Positions 14,952 through 23,072 are shown, counted from the first letter of the stretch. The stretch is 64,000 nt of DNA from Parcubacteria group bacterium Greene0714_7 (GCA_007378985.1 VMHB01000001.1:124001-188000); one strand, 5' to 3'. The notes: generated by a model from the sequence alone, not told the origin. Made by a program: numbers and translations.

Positions 14952-16093
14952 CTAAAGTAGTCAAACCATACGTCCCTATATTGCGCTGGAGACCTGCTGA
15001 AATGGCGGCATTAGAAAGATTATTTCCAGATGATAGAGAAAATGTGACGCCATTGATTGAGTTCATAATGCCTGGACCTTCGATTGATAAAGAAACCCGC
15101 AAAGTGACAAAAACACCTAGAGACAAGTTTCTAGAAATACTACCTAATGTCACGAAAGACTTACTGAAATCTTGCGGGAAAACTCCAACGTTTATTGATG
15201 TCCATCTCCTCGATGGAGATATCCGAGCTTCTTCGCTTGAACAAATTCTCTCTTCATCGAGCGAACTGGATTTATTCTCTGTTCCAGTTACTTACATTAT
15301 TCCAGTGACTAGTACGAGCGCAGACATGGAAACCCGCACGGTGGCAGTCAATTATGCAAAGTCCAGTGGACATGGACTCTGTATTCGTATCGACAAATCT
15401 CACCTCAAGGAAGCAAAGTTCTCATCGCATATTACCGATTTTGTTAAGGCGAATAAATTGGATGTTGAGAACACTGACTTACTTGTCGATCTGCGCGTCA
15501 TTGAAAAGGAAACTGATATAACAGAAATAGTAAGACAGCTTACACAACTTCCAGACCTGAAAAAGTGGCGTTCATTTATCGTGTCTGGTGGTGTTTTCCC
15601 GAAAGATTTAAGTGCATTCACAGCCGGTGAGGTACATCCTCTTGAACGACTGGATTGGAAGTTATGGAAAGCCGTTCGAGAAGCCGGATTGATTCGTATG
15701 CCGTTTTTTTCTGACTATACGATCCAGCATCCTTTTTACGAATATGTCGCCGCCATTGGGAGTGCCAGCATACGATACACAGCTGATGATAAGTGGTGGA
15801 TTTTTAGAGGTAAGATTCCAGGTCTTATTAATAGGAAAACAAAAGAAAAAGGTCCAGGACGAGAACAATACATAGGACACGCTCAAACACTTATCAAACG
15901 AGATTTTTACAAGAAGAAAGAATATAGCTTTGGTGATGGGGAGATCGCCAGAATTGCTGCTCCCGGTAATGAAAAGCCGGGGAGTCCAACCACATGGCTC
16001 ACCATTGGCATCAATCACCACCTCACGCTGGTTGCACGTCAGGCCTCCAATCTTGCCGAGAAGATTGCAGAACCTTCCACACGTGTTTCTTAA
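14948..16093 (+). CDS. Beta family protein (T4 beta / sce7725-like)
   Basis: 381 aa, soluble, no signal peptide. The start YVPILRWRPAEMAALERL and the following TPLIEF are the signature of the 'beta protein' family named after phage T4; the rest has a TIM-barrel-like alternation, with a C-terminal segment PFYEYVAAIGSASIRYT and WWIFRGK. Its biochemical function is unknown. It is coupled to the HigA-ImmA gene by ATGA, and its last 71 bp overlap, convergently, the sce7726-type nuclease gene. Pairing of sce7725/beta and sce7726 proteins is a recurrent arrangement in bacterial genomes (recalled, not searched). Confidence 0.78.
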   Translation: MTKVVKPYVPILRWRPAEMAALERLFPDDRENVTPLIEFIMPGPSIDKETRKVTKTPRDKFLEILPNVTKDLLKSCGKTPTFIDVHLLDGDIRASSLEQILSSSSELDLFSVPVTYIIPVTSTSADMETRTVAVNYAKSSGHGLCIRIDKSHLKEAKFSSHITDFVKANKLDVENTDLLVDLRVIEKETDITEIVRQLTQLPDLKKWRSFIVSGGVFPKDLSAFTAGEVHPLERLDWKLWKAVREAGLIRMPFFSDYTIQHPFYEYVAAIGSASIRYTADDKWWIFRGKIPGLINRKTKEKGPGREQYIGHAQTLIKRDFYKKKEYSFGDGEIARIAAPGNEKPGSPTTWLTIGINHHLTLVARQASNLAEKIAEPSTRVS

Positions 16094-16637
16094 GTGGTTT
16101 GAGTTCCATTGATTCAGCAAGTCGTTCGTAGACTAATTCGCGCGGTTTTGAGCGGACCCCATCCGCTTTACCGAGATTCTCTAGTTTATCGAGTGCTTCA
16201 CCTCTCCATAGCATTCGAGCGATCGAGACATGATCCTGTTCCGGGTTATTTTTCGGTTTTCTGATCTTGTTAAAAAAGACTTGACCGTCCTCTCCTATAT
16301 GTGCGGTATCAATGCCCCACCATTCAGGAATCATCTTAAATGCATCAACGAAATGTTTAGTGCCCACAATAAGTGTCACTTGATCAAAGATCGCATTATA
16401 AGCGTGTATTTGCTCGGGGAGTCTACTGAGTGTGTCGCGATCGCTTTTGATTTCAAAGCCGCGCAAGACACCGTTTACAACGGCAACGTCAATTCTTACG
16501 GCTCCATGCCAGATTCCCAGCTCTGGAAGCACCCGATAATTCGGATAGTCTTTTGAGAGTCGATTTACGAGCGCCTCTCTTATTATGGTGTCGTTTGTTT
16601 GATTTTTTGTCCCAAGGGCAACACGACACAAATTCAT
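16023..16637 (-). CDS. sce7726 family protein, PD-(D/E)XK nuclease-like
   Basis: 204 aa. The core around residues 36-75, LPELGIWHGAVRIDVAVVNG then GFEIKSDRDTLSRLPEQ, has the D...ExK layout of a restriction-type nuclease (Asp about 50, E-x-K about 62-64). AYNAIFDQVTLIVG and PEWWGIDT also fit the sce7726 family. It is convergent with the beta-like gene and shares 71 bp of coding sequence at the 3' ends (16023-16093), so their mRNAs overlap antisense. Nuclease activity is inferred from the motif only. Confidence 0.82.
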   Translation of the reverse strand: MNLCRVALGTKNQTNDTIIREALVNRLSKDYPNYRVLPELGIWHGAVRIDVAVVNGVLRGFEIKSDRDTLSRLPEQIHAYNAIFDQVTLIVGTKHFVDAFKMIPEWWGIDTAHIGEDGQVFFNKIRKPKNNPEQDHVSIARMLWRGEALDKLENLGKADGVRSKPRELVYERLAESMELKPLKKHVWKVLQSSRQDWRPDVQPA

Positions 16638-16946
16638 ATCTACATTCTACACTTATTAAATCGCATAAGAATAGAGCGGCACTGTGGATGCGATCCTTTT
16701 ACGCTATGGCAACAATCTTGTCCTTAATTATAATGGCGTGACTTGAAACACCTTATCAGTTTGCGTCTCTCCTGATTCGATCCTGAAACCTAGTTAGGTC
16801 CGAGGGAGTGGGTTGAACTAGAGTATTCAATAGAGAAAAAAGCTTCAAGCGTAAGACTCCTTGTTTCCCCAGCCAGCTTGAGCTAGGTTATCCTGCACGA
16901 GTCGCGTCGCTCAATTTTTGGTTCCTGTTCTGATAGAATATATCCT
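16638..16946. other. Gap with right island boundary
   Basis: No gene seen in 309 bp. It holds the promoter side of the minus-strand nuclease gene, a tRNA-like but unfoldable stretch (about 16775-16810), and the right direct repeat at 16865-16889. Confidence 0.6.
16865..16889 (+). repeat. Right direct repeat (att-like) of the 3.9-kb unit
   Basis: TTCCCCAGCCAGCTTGAG, then C, then TAGGTT: 24 of 25 positions identical to 12938-12962. It carries the tRNA-Gln 3' end with CCA. Confidence 0.75.
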
Positions 16947-17297
16947 ATGAAATGTTGGGGGTGTAATGAAAATAAGATCCCTTTCTTTACGTGGCTTGCT
17001 GGAGACAATCTATGTAGGGGTTGTACACAAAACATAACCTCTCCTGAAGTAAATAAGAATTACGCAGAGAATGTCGCTCTCATACACAAGAAAAATGTGG
17101 CACAGAATGAGAAAGTTGCAAAGCAAGCTGAAACGATAAAGGAACACGGGAAAAACATTCTCAGTTTAATTTTCGGCGGCATCGCACTGTTGTGGTTTGT
17201 TGTAATGCTTCCCGCTCAGCTCGACTTTGCTGGAATTGTTGTTGGTTGGGTAATAATCGGAGTCATATACCTAGCATTTAAAAGATTTTCTCGCTGA
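16947..17297 (+). CDS. Zinc-ribbon membrane protein, unknown
   Basis: 116 aa. The N-terminus has CWGCNENKIPFF then LCRGC, a CxxC...CxxC zinc ribbon in the first 30 residues. A Lys/Glu-rich helix follows (35-68), then two membrane segments (ILSLIFGGIALLWFVVMLP and GIVVGWVIIGVIYLAF). No function recognised. -10 TAGAAT at 16934-16939 predicts transcription from 16946, so the mRNA is leaderless. Confidence 0.7.
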   Translation: MKCWGCNENKIPFFTWLAGDNLCRGCTQNITSPEVNKNYAENVALIHKKNVAQNEKVAKQAETIKEHGKNILSLIFGGIALLWFVVMLPAQLDFAGIVVGWVIIGVIYLAFKRFSR

Positions 17298-17301
17298 AAA
17301 A

Positions 17302-17520
17302 ATGAAACCGTATAAAGATTTGGATAAGAATTCTAGAATTGAAGCATATGAATACGACGACCATCACATAACTCTTCACTTTAAGAATGGTGGAGAGAGG
17401 AATTATACAGACAAGATTGTTACGTTTTTTGATCTTGGTTCACTTAAGGCAAGGGCAGATATTGGGCAAGGCTTAGATGAGTACGTAAAGGAAATTGAAG
17501 GTGGGGCTAGTAAAGAATGA
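17302..17520 (+). CDS. Small hypothetical protein
   Basis: 72 aa, soluble. Beta-rich middle (AYEYDDHHITLHFKNGGERNYT) resembling KTSC-like small domains, but the match is too weak to name. It starts 4 nt after the upstream membrane-protein gene, so the two are probably cotranscribed. Confidence 0.6.
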   Translation: MKPYKDLDKNSRIEAYEYDDHHITLHFKNGGERNYTDKIVTFFDLGSLKARADIGQGLDEYVKEIEGGASKE

Positions 17521-17631
17521 ATTTTTCACGCGTTCAAGTCGCGTCGATTTAATAAGATAAAATTCAACTTCGTACCAGACTCCCAGCAATGACATAAAAC
17601 AGCAAACCCTAAAAAGAGGTAGAATATGCGT

Positions 17632-17979
17632 ATGTCGGACCTTCAAAGGCTTACCGAGGAGATTATTGCGTTTCGTAATGCTCGCGATTGGAAGCAATTT
17701 CATAACTCTAAAGACTGCGCTATTTCTCTTTCTCTAGAAGCAGCAGAGCTGTTGGAGCATTTTCAGTGGAAGAACAAGGAAGAGGTAAAAAAATATATTG
17801 AAACCAATAAATCTGATATCGGTGAAGAATTGGCCGATGTTTTGTATTGGGTTTTACTTATGAGTCATGATTTGGACATTGATATTTTAAGTGCGCTTGG
17901 AAAGAAAATTAAAAAGAATGAAGAAAAATATCCAATAGAAAAAGCGAAAGGAGTACATACGAAATATACAAAATTATGA
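17632..17979 (+). CDS. MazG-like nucleotide pyrophosphohydrolase
   Basis: About 115 aa. All-alpha NTP pyrophosphohydrolase of the MazG/dCTPase-like type: WKQFHNSKDCAISLSLEAAELLEHFQW (metal-binding ExxE about residues 36-39) and DIGEELADVLYW (ExxD about 64-67). It would hydrolyse a (d)NTP to the monophosphate. -10 TAGAAT at 17620-17625 puts the transcription start exactly at the ATG 17632, not at the upstream ATG 17626. It overlaps the nuclease-helicase gene by 4 nt, so this NTP-removing enzyme is produced together with it. In phage defence, nucleotide depletion is a known strategy; the link here is inference. Confidence 0.85.
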   Translation: MSDLQRLTEEIIAFRNARDWKQFHNSKDCAISLSLEAAELLEHFQWKNKEEVKKYIETNKSDIGEELADVLYWVLLMSHDLDIDILSALGKKIKKNEEKYPIEKAKGVHTKYTKL

Positions 17980-20252
17980 TTGTATACGAAGCCACAGCTA
18001 AAAAATTCATTGAGGATGTGGATTCTAATCAGATTCTTTCTGAGATTGAGAAGGCCTTCCGTGAAAAGCTCGGTAGAGGCATACCTCCTGGAGAGGTCAG
18101 TGCATATGTAAACTCACTACCTCATATGGAGAGGGTGGTCCGGCGGGCCGGAGTTGCGGACGATTGTGGAATTCTAATTGAGTACAAAATACCCCTGACC
18201 AACTTTCGCATAGATTTTGTGATTTCAGGGACAGACGAAGAAGGGAATAAGAATTTTGTAATTGTCGAATTGAAGCAATGGCAGAAAGCAAGAATTGCGG
18301 AGGGGGATGGGCTCGTTGAGTCATTTACGGGAGGTGCTCAGAGAGTAGTTACTCATCCGAGCTACCAGTCCTCCAGGTATAAGGACTTCATGGGTGACTT
18401 TAACGAAGCGATATATAGCGGCTCTGTTAAGGCGTATTCGTGTGCTTACCTTCACAACTACCCCACAAGCGAGCCCGAACCGTTGCTCGATCATAAGTAC
18501 CACAACGTTATTGCTAATTCACCCATATATTTCCGAGATGACCAAGCAAAGCTTCAGGACTTTATTGCAAAGTATGTAAAGTATGGGAAAGGTATGGACG
18601 TGCTATACGAAATTAGCAACGGAACCATACGACCCTCTAAGCGACTCATAGATCATGTCGCCAGTATGTTCAAGGGCAATCAAAACTATATTCTAATGGA
18701 CGAACAGAAGGTTGCCTTTGAGACTGCTCGATCCGTAGCCAATAAAGGTGAAAAAGCGATAGTAATAATTAAGGGAGGGCCAGGGACGGGCAAATCTGTA
18801 ATCTCTGTTAATTTGGTGAGCGCTTTACTGACAGACAAACTAAATGCGTTATTTGTTGCCCCGAATTCATCATTTCGCGACGTGCTGGTCAAAAAATTAA
18901 CTCTTGAGAATTCTGCTCAAAGAATCAAGAACATCTTTAAGGGGTCTGCTTCTTTTTATAATGCAGAGGAGAACGAGTTTGATGTCCTAATTGTTGACGA
19001 AGCCCATAGGCTGAAGAAAAAAGGAGCTTTTATGTATGAGGGTGTGAATCAGGTCGCTGACGTTATTAAAGCTGCCCGAACGTCGATTTTCTTTATAGAT
19101 GATGATCAGGCAGTTAGACCTGATGATATTGGAACCGTGCACGAATTGAAACGACTAGCTGAGCAACACGACGCAAAAATATATGAAATGGAGCTAACAG
19201 CGCAATTTAGATGTGCCGGAGCGGAGGGCTATATAAATTGGCTGAATGACACATTGCACTTAAAGGAAACTGCCAATTACGATGGCTGGGACAATAAGAG
19301 CTTCGATTTTAAAATTTTCGATGACCCAAACAAGTTGCGCGAAGCCATTAGCGAGAAATCAAAAAAGGGTAACGTTGCCAGAATCCTTGCGGGATATGCA
19401 TGGGAGTGGACTGCTGCAAATAAGGGTAATGCGGACGGCGAAGTCGAGGATATCGTAATTTCAGAATTCGACTTCAGGATGCCGTGGAATTCACGCAAGG
19501 TTGGAACAACTTGGGCGATCGATGAAAAAGGAATTGAACAGGCTGGCTGTATTCACACTTCCCAAGGATTAGAGTTTGATTACGTTGGTGTAATAATTGG
19601 AGACGATTTAAATTTTGATACGGAGAGTAAACTTTTCTCTACAGACCACAAGAAATATAAGGATAAGACTGGAAAGAAAGGCATGAAAGAGAAGCCTGAA
19701 GAATTGAATAGACTAGTCAGGAATATATATAAAGTTTTGATGACTCGTGGGATGAAGGGCTGCTATGTCTATTTTTCGGATAAGGGGCTAGAGCATTATT
19801 TTAAAGAGAGAGTACGACTTACTGAGAGTAATTCAAGGCCTGGTGTACCTGTAGTGTCACCAATTACTCGAGAAATGCTTCAAATACCTCTAGTCGGATC
19901 GGCACCTTGTGGAGCTCCGTTACTCGGCCAGGAGAATATTGAAGAATATATATCTGTCGAGAAATCAAAGATCAGATCAGGGTTTGAGTACTTTGTTCTC
20001 AGAGCTGAAGGCGACTCCATGAATCTTGCTGGCATAAACGACGGTGACCTTGTGTTGTGTCGTCAACAATTAAAAGCGGATACCGGTGATAGGGTCGTGG
20101 CTTTACTTGGGGACAATGTGACGATAAAGGAATACGGTCCCCGCAAGGACGGAGTGCGCCTTCTTTTGCCAAAAAGTTCAAATAAAGATCACACACCAAT
20201 TACCCCAAGCGAAGGAGATAGTGTGCAAGGAATTGTGCAAGAGGTCTTATGA
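17976..20252 (+). CDS. Nuclease - DUF2075 helicase - S24 (LexA/UmuD-like) peptidase fusion
   Basis: 758 aa in three parts. Residues about 50-105: PD-(D/E)XK-like nuclease (FRIDFVISGTDEEG, then FVIVELKQWQKA). Residues about 235-600: DUF2075 (Schlafen group 3-like) superfamily 1 helicase, with Walker A KGGPGTGKSV about 264, Walker B DVLIVDEAHRL, FFIDDDQAV, TAQFRC, HTSQGLEFDYVGV and LMTRGMKGCYVYF. Residues about 635-758: S24 peptidase with Ser681 in GDSMN and Lys718 in VTIKEYG, the 37-residue spacing of LexA and UmuD, and a Cys645-Gly646 bond in the position of their autocleavage site. This predicts RecA-triggered self-cleavage that frees the nuclease-helicase (inference). It overlaps the MazG-like gene and the next gene by 4 nt each. 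Confidence 0.85.
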   Translation: MIVYEATAKKFIEDVDSNQILSEIEKAFREKLGRGIPPGEVSAYVNSLPHMERVVRRAGVADDCGILIEYKIPLTNFRIDFVISGTDEEGNKNFVIVELKQWQKARIAEGDGLVESFTGGAQRVVTHPSYQSSRYKDFMGDFNEAIYSGSVKAYSCAYLHNYPTSEPEPLLDHKYHNVIANSPIYFRDDQAKLQDFIAKYVKYGKGMDVLYEISNGTIRPSKRLIDHVASMFKGNQNYILMDEQKVAFETARSVANKGEKAIVIIKGGPGTGKSVISVNLVSALLTDKLNALFVAPNSSFRDVLVKKLTLENSAQRIKNIFKGSASFYNAEENEFDVLIVDEAHRLKKKGAFMYEGVNQVADVIKAARTSIFFIDDDQAVRPDDIGTVHELKRLAEQHDAKIYEMELTAQFRCAGAEGYINWLNDTLHLKETANYDGWDNKSFDFKIFDDPNKLREAISEKSKKGNVARILAGYAWEWTAANKGNADGEVEDIVISEFDFRMPWNSRKVGTTWAIDEKGIEQAGCIHTSQGLEFDYVGVIIGDDLNFDTESKLFSTDHKKYKDKTGKKGMKEKPEELNRLVRNIYKVLMTRGMKGCYVYFSDKGLEHYFKERVRLTESNSRPGVPVVSPITREMLQIPLVGSAPCGAPLLGQENIEEYISVEKSKIRSGFEYFVLRAEGDSMNLAGINDGDLVLCRQQLKADTGDRVVALLGDNVTIKEYGPRKDGVRLLLPKSSNKDHTPITPSEGDSVQGIVQEVL

Positions 20253-20943
20253 AAATAATACAAGACGACGTATTAAGTTATAGAGAAATGTGTAATTCTG
20301 AAAACCAGGAAGTTATGCAACGTGGTATGAATTTTCGTATGAACCCTTCGTACTCAGTTATTTTGATGTCACAGAGAGCAAATGCACCATATTCAGACAA
20401 GGTTCATGGTGATGGGGTTACAATCGAGTACGAAGGACATGATATTTCAAAAGCTTATAGTAAAAATCCAAAAGTAGAAGATCAGCCAGAAAAACTTTCA
20501 AGCGGTAAGCTAACACAGAATGGTTTCTTTATTAAGGCTGTGAATGATTTCAAAATGAAAGGGGGAATACCAGAACTAGTAAAAGTATATGAAAAGTGTT
20601 TCCTGGAGTCTGGTCTTTTAAAGGGTACTTTGATTTAGTTGATTATAAAGTTGTTCACGATCAATATCGAAATGTATTTCGATACATTCTACAACTATCT
20701 GATCGCTCAGAAAGTTCGAATGTAGAAAAAAAGAAGTTGGAGCATAGCAGGTTGATTCCTTCAGAGGTTAAAAGAGAGGTTTGGAAAAGAGATGGGGGGG
20801 AATGTGTTATTTGTGGCGATAATAAAAATCTTCACTTTGATCATGATTTACCATTTTCTAGAGGTGGAACTAGTTTATCGACAAAGAATGTTCGCCTGCT
20901 TTGTATGAAACACAATCTTCAGAAATCAGATAAAATTGAGTAG
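20249..20943 (+). pseudogene. SRA-like/HNH endonuclease, frameshifted
   Basis: Two overlapping frames (20249-20638 and 20596-20943) form one protein. N-terminal half: SRA/YDG-like fold pattern with SQRANAPYSDKV, IEYEGHDI, QPEKLSSGKLTQNGFF, then YEK, and in the other frame VFPGVWSFKGYFDLVDY. C-terminal half: HNH nuclease with RDGGECVICG, HFDHDLPFSRGG, VRLLCMKHNLQKSD. Adding one A to the A-run at 20592-20595 restores YEKVFPGVW and a full frame of about 231 aa. So it is a recent mutation, a sequencing indel or slippage. SRA-HNH proteins are modification-dependent restriction enzymes. The gene is coupled by 4 nt to the nuclease-helicase gene. Confidence 0.8.
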
Positions 20944-21029
20944 TAAATTTATATTTGAAGATGTATTGGATGATCCCCGCAGACCTTGATACTAAAATGC
21001 GTAAAAATCACAGAAAGTCATAAATTCCC

Positions 21030-21089
21030 ATGCCCCTCATCTCCAAAACAACCTTCCTTGAATTCCTGATGTGCCCCAAGAATGAGTGA
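21030..21089 (+). pseudogene. 5' remnant of a DUF2779 gene
   Basis: Nineteen codons, M-P-LISKTTFLEFLMCPKN-E-stop. Residues LISKTTFLEFLMCPKN are identical to the start of the intact DUF2779 protein at 32502, with close but not identical DNA. The rest of the gene is gone; the RhuM-Fic operator starts 11 bp later. It marks an old gene replacement or insertion. Confidence 0.8.
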
Positions 21090-21099
21090 GAGAAAGTAT

Positions 21100-21141
21100 C
21101 CACACCAAGGCGAACGAACGTTCGCCTTGGTGTGGTATAAT
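21100..21141 (+). promoter_or_regulatory. 36-bp palindrome and -10 box of the RhuM-Fic gene
   Basis: Perfect 16-bp arms (CCACACCAAGGCGAAC and complement) around GAAC, 21100-21135. TATAAT (21136-21141) follows directly and the ATG is at 21152. The palindrome covers the -35 and spacer, so it is a likely operator. Confidence 0.7.
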
Positions 21142-21151
21142 TTTTTAAAGT

Positions 21152-22132
21152 ATGAAAAAGAAACCAGTAAAAAATAACGTAGTTATCTATCAAGCAAAAA
21201 ACGGCGCTATTGAGCTTCGTGGGGATTTTGAGCATGAGAGTATTTGGGCAACACAGGCTGAAATAGCTCGACTATTTGATGTGACTCCTCAAAATATTAC
21301 TTTACACCTTGGAGGTATTTTTAAGGAAAAAGAGCTTGATCAAAAGGCAACTTGTAAGGATTTCTTACAAGTTCAAACAGAGGGAGATAGGCAGGTAAAG
21401 AGAAACGTTAAGCTCTATAATCTTGATGTCATTATTGCTGTTGGTTACCGAATTAATTCGGTAATAGGTACGAATTTTCGCATATGGGCAACCAAGACGC
21501 TCCGTGAGCACATAACCAAAGGCTACACAATAAACCGTAAGCAAATCGGCAAGAATTACGATTCTTTTATGAAAACGGTTTCGGACATTCAGGCACTGTT
21601 GCCCGAACACGTAACGCTCGACCCTAAAGCGATACTCGAACTTGTAAAAGAGTTCTCAAGTACGTGGGTGTCACTTGATGCCTATGACAAAGGAACGCTC
21701 AAGGCTGTTGGATCAACTAAAAAATCAATTACACTCACCGGTATTGAATTGACTGAAGCGATTTTGAGTTTCCGTTCCGAGTTGTTGAACAAAGGTGAGG
21801 CAACAGAGATATTTGCACAAGAAAGATCTGAGGGAAGTGTTGAAGGAATAGTAGGGAACGTCATGCAATCATTCGGTGGCAAACCCCTCTATGTGTCTCT
21901 CGAAGAGAAAGCGGCACACCTCTTGTACTTTATGGTGAAGAATCATCCGTTTGTTGATGGCAACAAACGCTCAGGTGCATTTGCGTTCATTTGGTTTTTA
22001 CGTAAAGCAAAAGTTAAAACAATGCGGAATATAAACCAGGGAGCGTTGACTGCGCTTACTCTTTTGATTGCAGAAAGCGATCCCGATAAGAAAGACCACA
22101 TGGTTGCGTTGGTTACAGAGATTCTGAAGTAG
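21152..22132 (+). CDS. RhuM-like DNA-binding domain fused to Fic/Doc toxin
   Basis: 326 aa. Residues about 8-140 are the RhuM 'virulence protein' domain (IWATQAEIARLFDVTPQNI, TCKDFLQVQTEGDRQVKRNVKLYNLDVIIAVGYR read in pieces, then FRIWATKTL). Residues about 200-326 are a Fic/Doc domain with the active-site loop HPFVDGNKRSG near 264. Fic enzymes transfer AMP or phosphate to a target protein. No separate antitoxin gene is adjacent; the RhuM domain may bind the palindrome just upstream and act as its own repressor (inference). Confidence 0.88.
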   Translation: MKKKPVKNNVVIYQAKNGAIELRGDFEHESIWATQAEIARLFDVTPQNITLHLGGIFKEKELDQKATCKDFLQVQTEGDRQVKRNVKLYNLDVIIAVGYRINSVIGTNFRIWATKTLREHITKGYTINRKQIGKNYDSFMKTVSDIQALLPEHVTLDPKAILELVKEFSSTWVSLDAYDKGTLKAVGSTKKSITLTGIELTEAILSFRSELLNKGEATEIFAQERSEGSVEGIVGNVMQSFGGKPLYVSLEEKAAHLLYFMVKNHPFVDGNKRSGAFAFIWFLRKAKVKTMRNINQGALTALTLLIAESDPDKKDHMVALVTEILK

Positions 22133-22436
22133 TTTTTCCTAACAGTGAGCGCACCCCGGTGAGTATCAAAGTTAAGCCCAGAAAACTCTTGTGGGGCTTG
22201 ATGGAGAAATTTACGGAACCGAAGATGTTAGTCAAGTAGAGTTCAATGTACAAGGATCCTTTTATATTTTGAACAATTTTTAATGACTGAGTTCTAGAAA
22301 AAGTTACAGACGACGTAGAGCGAGGGAAATGAAACGTACTCATTTCATTTTCGAGCCGAGGAGGGGGGGTATGCTCGAAAACCACGGGGCTTGCTCCTGC
22401 GTACCTTTACAGACTTTTCTAGGATTCGAAACTGTT
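22133..22436. other. Gap without genes
   Basis: 304 bp between convergent RhuM-Fic and DUF389 genes. Short hairpins only (AAGCCC/GGGCTT about 22173-22200, AAATGA/TCATTT about 22327-22346, TCGAG/CTCGA about 22351-22378). No promoter, RNA or ORF that I can support. Confidence 0.5.
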
Positions 22437-23072
22437 CTACTGATGACGGGTAGTGATACGAAAAGCTACAAAGACAATAAATGAACCAACAAGAATACCT
22501 GCAACATTTAAAAGAAAAATAAGCGCTGATTCATAAAAAAGATTTACATCAAAACGTCCGAGAGCGATAGCGCTCGCGATCAGGGGTGGCATGAGGGAGA
22601 CAGCGATGCCGATACCAGTAAGAGCATTTCCCACTTTAACGCGCATCTGGCCGTATGATGCTATCGCTCCTGCTATGAGCGCGATTGCGAGGTCATAAAA
22701 GGGGTGTGCAATAAAGGAGATATATGTACCATTTATCGTAAACGGCGGAAGAAAGTGTGCAAAAATGCTCGCGACTACAGTTGCTACAAGCATGGCCAAT
22801 ACCAATACTCCAAAGGAGCGTAAGGCAATCTGCATGTCCTTTGTGGCGAAACCTAAAGCTAACGCAAGGATGGGGGAGGCGAGCGGTGCGACAATCATGG
22901 CACCAATAAGAACGGGGATGCTGTCGAGTGCAATGCCACAAAGCGCGAACAGTGCCGCACCGACTGTGAGAAGATAGAAATCCCGATCAGGGGTCGCATT
23001 GTCTATAACATTCAAAACAGCGCTACGCCTCTCTTCATCTGTGTAGGGTCGTGACTGGAAGAGAGAGTTCAT
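22437..23072 (-). CDS. DUF389 family membrane protein
   Basis: About 211 aa from MNSLFQSRPYTDEE; an upstream in-frame start at 23096 would add 8 residues. Six or so membrane segments. Family signature: DRDFYLLTVGAALFALCGIALDS then VLIGAMIVAPLASPILALALG near residues 45-75, and VGNALTGIGIAVSLMPPL. DUF389 proteins are conserved membrane proteins of uncertain function (transport suspected). It is divergent from the FN3/PGBD gene, with the starts 46 bp apart. Confidence 0.85.
   Translation of the reverse strand: MNSLFQSRPYTDEERRSAVLNVIDNATPDRDFYLLTVGAALFALCGIALDSIPVLIGAMIVAPLASPILALALGFATKDMQIALRSFGVLVLAMLVATVVASIFAHFLPPFTINGTYISFIAHPFYDLAIALIAGAIASYGQMRVKVGNALTGIGIAVSLMPPLIASAIALGRFDVNLFYESALIFLLNVAGILVGSFIVFVAFRITTRHQ

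Noticed and set aside
16775..16880. tRNA-like stretch (GATTCGATCC ... TTCCCCAGCCA) before the right island repeat
   Set aside because: No cloverleaf can be formed; only the 3' end matches tRNA-Gln, so it is treated as an att-like repeat.
22321..22400. Similarity between 22351-22385 and the region upstream of pyrC (9615-9650), both reading VFEH-x2-PPRL in one frame
   Set aside because: The match is short and imperfect. It might be a degraded dispersed repeat, but two weak instances are not enough.
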